From Methylobacterium planeticum (GTDB taxonomy: Bacteria; Pseudomonadota; Alphaproteobacteria; Rhizobiales; Beijerinckiaceae), in the NCBI RefSeq assembly GCF_008806345.1, contig NZ_VZZJ01000005.1:264301-328300 (forward strand): a stretch of 64,000 bases of DNA, read 5' to 3'. The notes below the pieces were generated by a model, which saw only the letters and a program-made list of their open reading frames with translations, was not told where the DNA came from and made no database searches. The position numbers and the translations under genes are program-made. Of the stretch, positions 62,077 through 64,000 are shown piece by piece (the stretch's first letter is position 1; each line of letters starts with the position of its first letter).

Positions 62077-62278
62077 CGCCGGGACCCGGCCGGGCGGACC
62101 GGCCCCCGGACCTGCGACGGGCCGGCCTTCGTCCCCCGGGACTTTGACGCGCACGCCTTCGGCGCGCAGAGTTCGTCGGCCGGACGGCGCCCGGCCGGCG
62201 CGGGCGTGGACGTGGGCGTGGGCGCGCGCCGCGCGAGGCGGACGCGGCCCCGGTGGCCGGGATCGAGGGAGATCCGTC

Positions 62279-63748
62279 ATGACGGACAGTCTCATCGTCG
62301 GCGCGGGCCCGGTCGGCCTGACCCTGGCGTCGGAGCTGGCGCGCTACGGGATCGGCGTTCGCCTGATCGACCGCGCGCCCCGCGCCACCGAGACCTCGAA
62401 GGCGCTCGTGGTCTGGTCCCGCACCCTCGAGCTGATGGACCGGATGGGCTGCACGCGGGCGTTCCTGGAGGCCGGGCTCCGGGCGCAGGGCGCCTCCATC
62501 CGCAGCGGCGGGGCAATCCTCGGACGCCCGCGCTTCGACGACATCGCGAGCGCCTACAACTTCGCCCTGATGATCCCGCAGCGGGACACGGAGCGGCTCC
62601 TGGCCGCGCATCTCGGCACGTTCGGGGTCTCGGTCGAGCGGGAGGTGGAACTCACGGGCTTCACCGAGGCGGCGGACGGCGTCGAGGCGCGGCTCAGGCA
62701 CGCCGACGGACGCGAGGAGACGGTGAGCACGCCCTGGCTGCTCGGCTGCGACGGCGCGCACAGCACGGTGCGGCACGGGCTCGGCGTCGCGTTCCGCGGG
62801 GAGGCGCAGGGGGACGACTGGCTCCTCGCCGATGTCCGCCTCGAGGGCGCGGGCGCACCGCCGCCGGACGAGATCGCCACCTACCTGCACCGCGAGGGGC
62901 CCTTCGTGATCTTCCCGATCCCGGGCGGGCGGGCGCGCATCATCGGGACGCTGGGCCGGTCGGACCCGGCCCGGCCGCGGCCGGAGCCCAATCTGGCGGA
63001 CGTGCAGGCCCTGATCGAGCAGCGCGCCGGCGGCGGCTTCCGGGCGTGCGACCCCGTCTGGCTGACGAACTTCCGCATCAACGAGCGCAAGGTCGCCGAG
63101 TACAGCCGGGGGCGCGTCTTCCTCGCGGGCGATGCGGCGCATATCCACAGCCCCGCCGGCGGCCAGGGCATGAACACCGGCATGCAGGACGCCATCAACC
63201 TCGCCTGGAAGCTGGCGATGGTCGCGCGCGGCGGGGCCGCCGCGACCCTGCTCGACAGCTACGGCCCGGAACGGAGCGCCGTCGGCGACCTGGTGCTGCG
63301 CAATGCCGGCCGGCTGACGGACATGGCGACCCTGTCGCATCCGGCCGCGCAGGCGGCGCGCAACGCTGCCCTCCGCTTCCTGCTCGGCTTCCACGCGGTG
63401 CGGGACAAGATCGCGGCGACGATGGGCGAGACCGAGATCGCGTATCCGGCGAGCCCGCTCTCGCGCGGGCCGGGCGCCGGCGCGCGCTGGGATCCCGGCG
63501 ACGACGACGGTCCGCCCCCGGGGGCCGGCCGGGAGCCGCGTTTCCTGCTCTACGCCGCCGACAGGGCGCGGGGCGCAGGTCTCGCCGCGCGGTTTCCCAG
63601 GCTCCTCGATCCCGATCCCCGGACCTCCCCGGATCCGTCGCGGCTCTTCCTCGTCCGGCCCGACGGCTATCGCGGCCTGTCGGCGCAGGCCGCCGCCTGG
63701 GACGAGGCGGAGACCTACCTGCGCGGCCTCGCGCCCGGCGGCCCCTGA
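62279..63748 (+). CDS. FAD-dependent aromatic monooxygenase
   Basis: A 489-residue class A flavin hydroxylase (PHBH/UbiH fold). The FAD-binding GxGxxG is SLIVGAGPVGLTLASEL at residues 4-20, the DG motif LLGCDGAHSTVR is near residue 158, and the GD motif is VFLAGDAAHIHSPAGGQGMN near residue 281. The C-terminal thioredoxin-like tail (about 400-489) is typical of the PheA/TetX group. The substrate is unknown. GAGGGAG precedes the ATG at 62279. Confidence 0.9.
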   Translation: MTDSLIVGAGPVGLTLASELARYGIGVRLIDRAPRATETSKALVVWSRTLELMDRMGCTRAFLEAGLRAQGASIRSGGAILGRPRFDDIASAYNFALMIPQRDTERLLAAHLGTFGVSVEREVELTGFTEAADGVEARLRHADGREETVSTPWLLGCDGAHSTVRHGLGVAFRGEAQGDDWLLADVRLEGAGAPPPDEIATYLHREGPFVIFPIPGGRARIIGTLGRSDPARPRPEPNLADVQALIEQRAGGGFRACDPVWLTNFRINERKVAEYSRGRVFLAGDAAHIHSPAGGQGMNTGMQDAINLAWKLAMVARGGAAATLLDSYGPERSAVGDLVLRNAGRLTDMATLSHPAAQAARNAALRFLLGFHAVRDKIAATMGETEIAYPASPLSRGPGAGARWDPGDDDGPPPGAGREPRFLLYAADRARGAGLAARFPRLLDPDPRTSPDPSRLFLVRPDGYRGLSAQAAAWDEAETYLRGLAPGGP

Positions 63749-63935
63749 AGCCTCCGCCGGACCACGCGGCCCCGGGGCGTGTCCGGGGATCCGGGGAGCG
63801 ACGCCATCGGACCGGGTCCGGCGCGCGCATCCCCGCGGCGGCAATCCGCGGTGGCACGACGGGCGGGCAATGCGGGAGAACACGCCGGGAGGACACGCCG
63901 GGAGGACTCGGCCGGTCACCGCCGGACAGGAAGAC

Positions 63936-64000
63936 TGTCAAAAAGCTTTGGAACGGGACCCCGGATCGGCGTGCAATTGGGACCCCTTCGCAAGCTGGGT
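63936..64000. mobile_element. Probable end of an IS21-family element, cut by the window
   Basis: TGTCA at 63936 is followed by GGGACCCC repeated at 63955-63962 and 63979-63986, 24 bases apart, with a GGCGTGCAAT core. Multiple terminal repeats of this kind and the GGGACCCC motif are what I recall for one group of IS21-type ends in alphaproteobacteria. No transposase is visible, because the window ends here. Confidence 0.5.

Overview
The window is about 70% GC and reads as a chromosomal segment of a pink-pigmented methylotroph of the genus Methylobacterium (or Methylorubrum). The evidence is a complete 14-gene mxa operon for PQQ/calcium methanol dehydrogenase with very high similarity to the M. 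extorquens proteins as I remember them, a 29-residue PqqA, two DUF6894 proteins, a MucR/Ros-type regulator and an HWE histidine kinase. The species cannot be fixed from sequence alone. No rRNA, tRNA, CRISPR array or complete insertion sequence was seen. The extreme right edge looks like one end of an IS21-type element.

Layout. 0.1-4.5 kb: a small unknown gene and D-serine dehydratase, then a five-part ECF41 sigma-factor unit (promoter, NmrA-type reductase, cupin, CxxC carboxymuconolactone-decarboxylase-type protein, sigma factor). 4.5-10.8 kb: small DUF6894 and membrane proteins, a probable trans-acting sRNA, an orphan pqqA, a MucR-like regulator, a fused dihydroxyacetone kinase and a DoxX protein. 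11-15.6 kb: exonuclease, GNAT acetyltransferase, CcdA-type protein and HWE kinase. 15.6-21.6 kb: a TetR-controlled RND efflux operon ending in a broken DUF2147 gene. 21.6-25.2 kb: sulfite dehydrogenase SorAB, a tautomerase and an old-yellow-enzyme family protein. 25.3-34.9 kb: a large class III cyclase/AAA/TPR protein, two perfect TGTGA-N6-TCACA palindromes, and a peroxidase/membrane protein/patatin operon. 35-40 kb: an assorted set (secreted protein, DUF6356, esterase, MFS transporter with divergent AraC regulator, cupredoxin-like protein). 40.6-43.2 kb: a TonB-dependent receptor. 44.9-57.4 kb: mxaFJGIRSACKLDEHB on the minus strand. 57.8-63.7 kb: a trypsin-like protease, a poly-aspartate RTX protein, a small histidine kinase, a phytochelatin-synthase-like protease and an FAD monooxygenase.

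How the genes work together. MxaF/MxaI are the two subunits of periplasmic methanol dehydrogenase, MxaG is its cytochrome cL electron acceptor, MxaJ is a periplasmic partner, and MxaRSACKLD are the MoxR/von Willebrand-type machinery needed for calcium insertion and assembly. MxaB is a response regulator. PqqA supplies the peptide precursor of the cofactor, but its usual pqqBCDE partners are not in the window. The MxaF active site has Ala two residues after the catalytic Asp, the calcium-type pattern rather than the lanthanide XoxF pattern. Hairpins lie at the two places in the operon where expression would be expected to step down (after mxaF and after mxaI).

All functional statements come from reading motifs and from memory of families; no database search was run.
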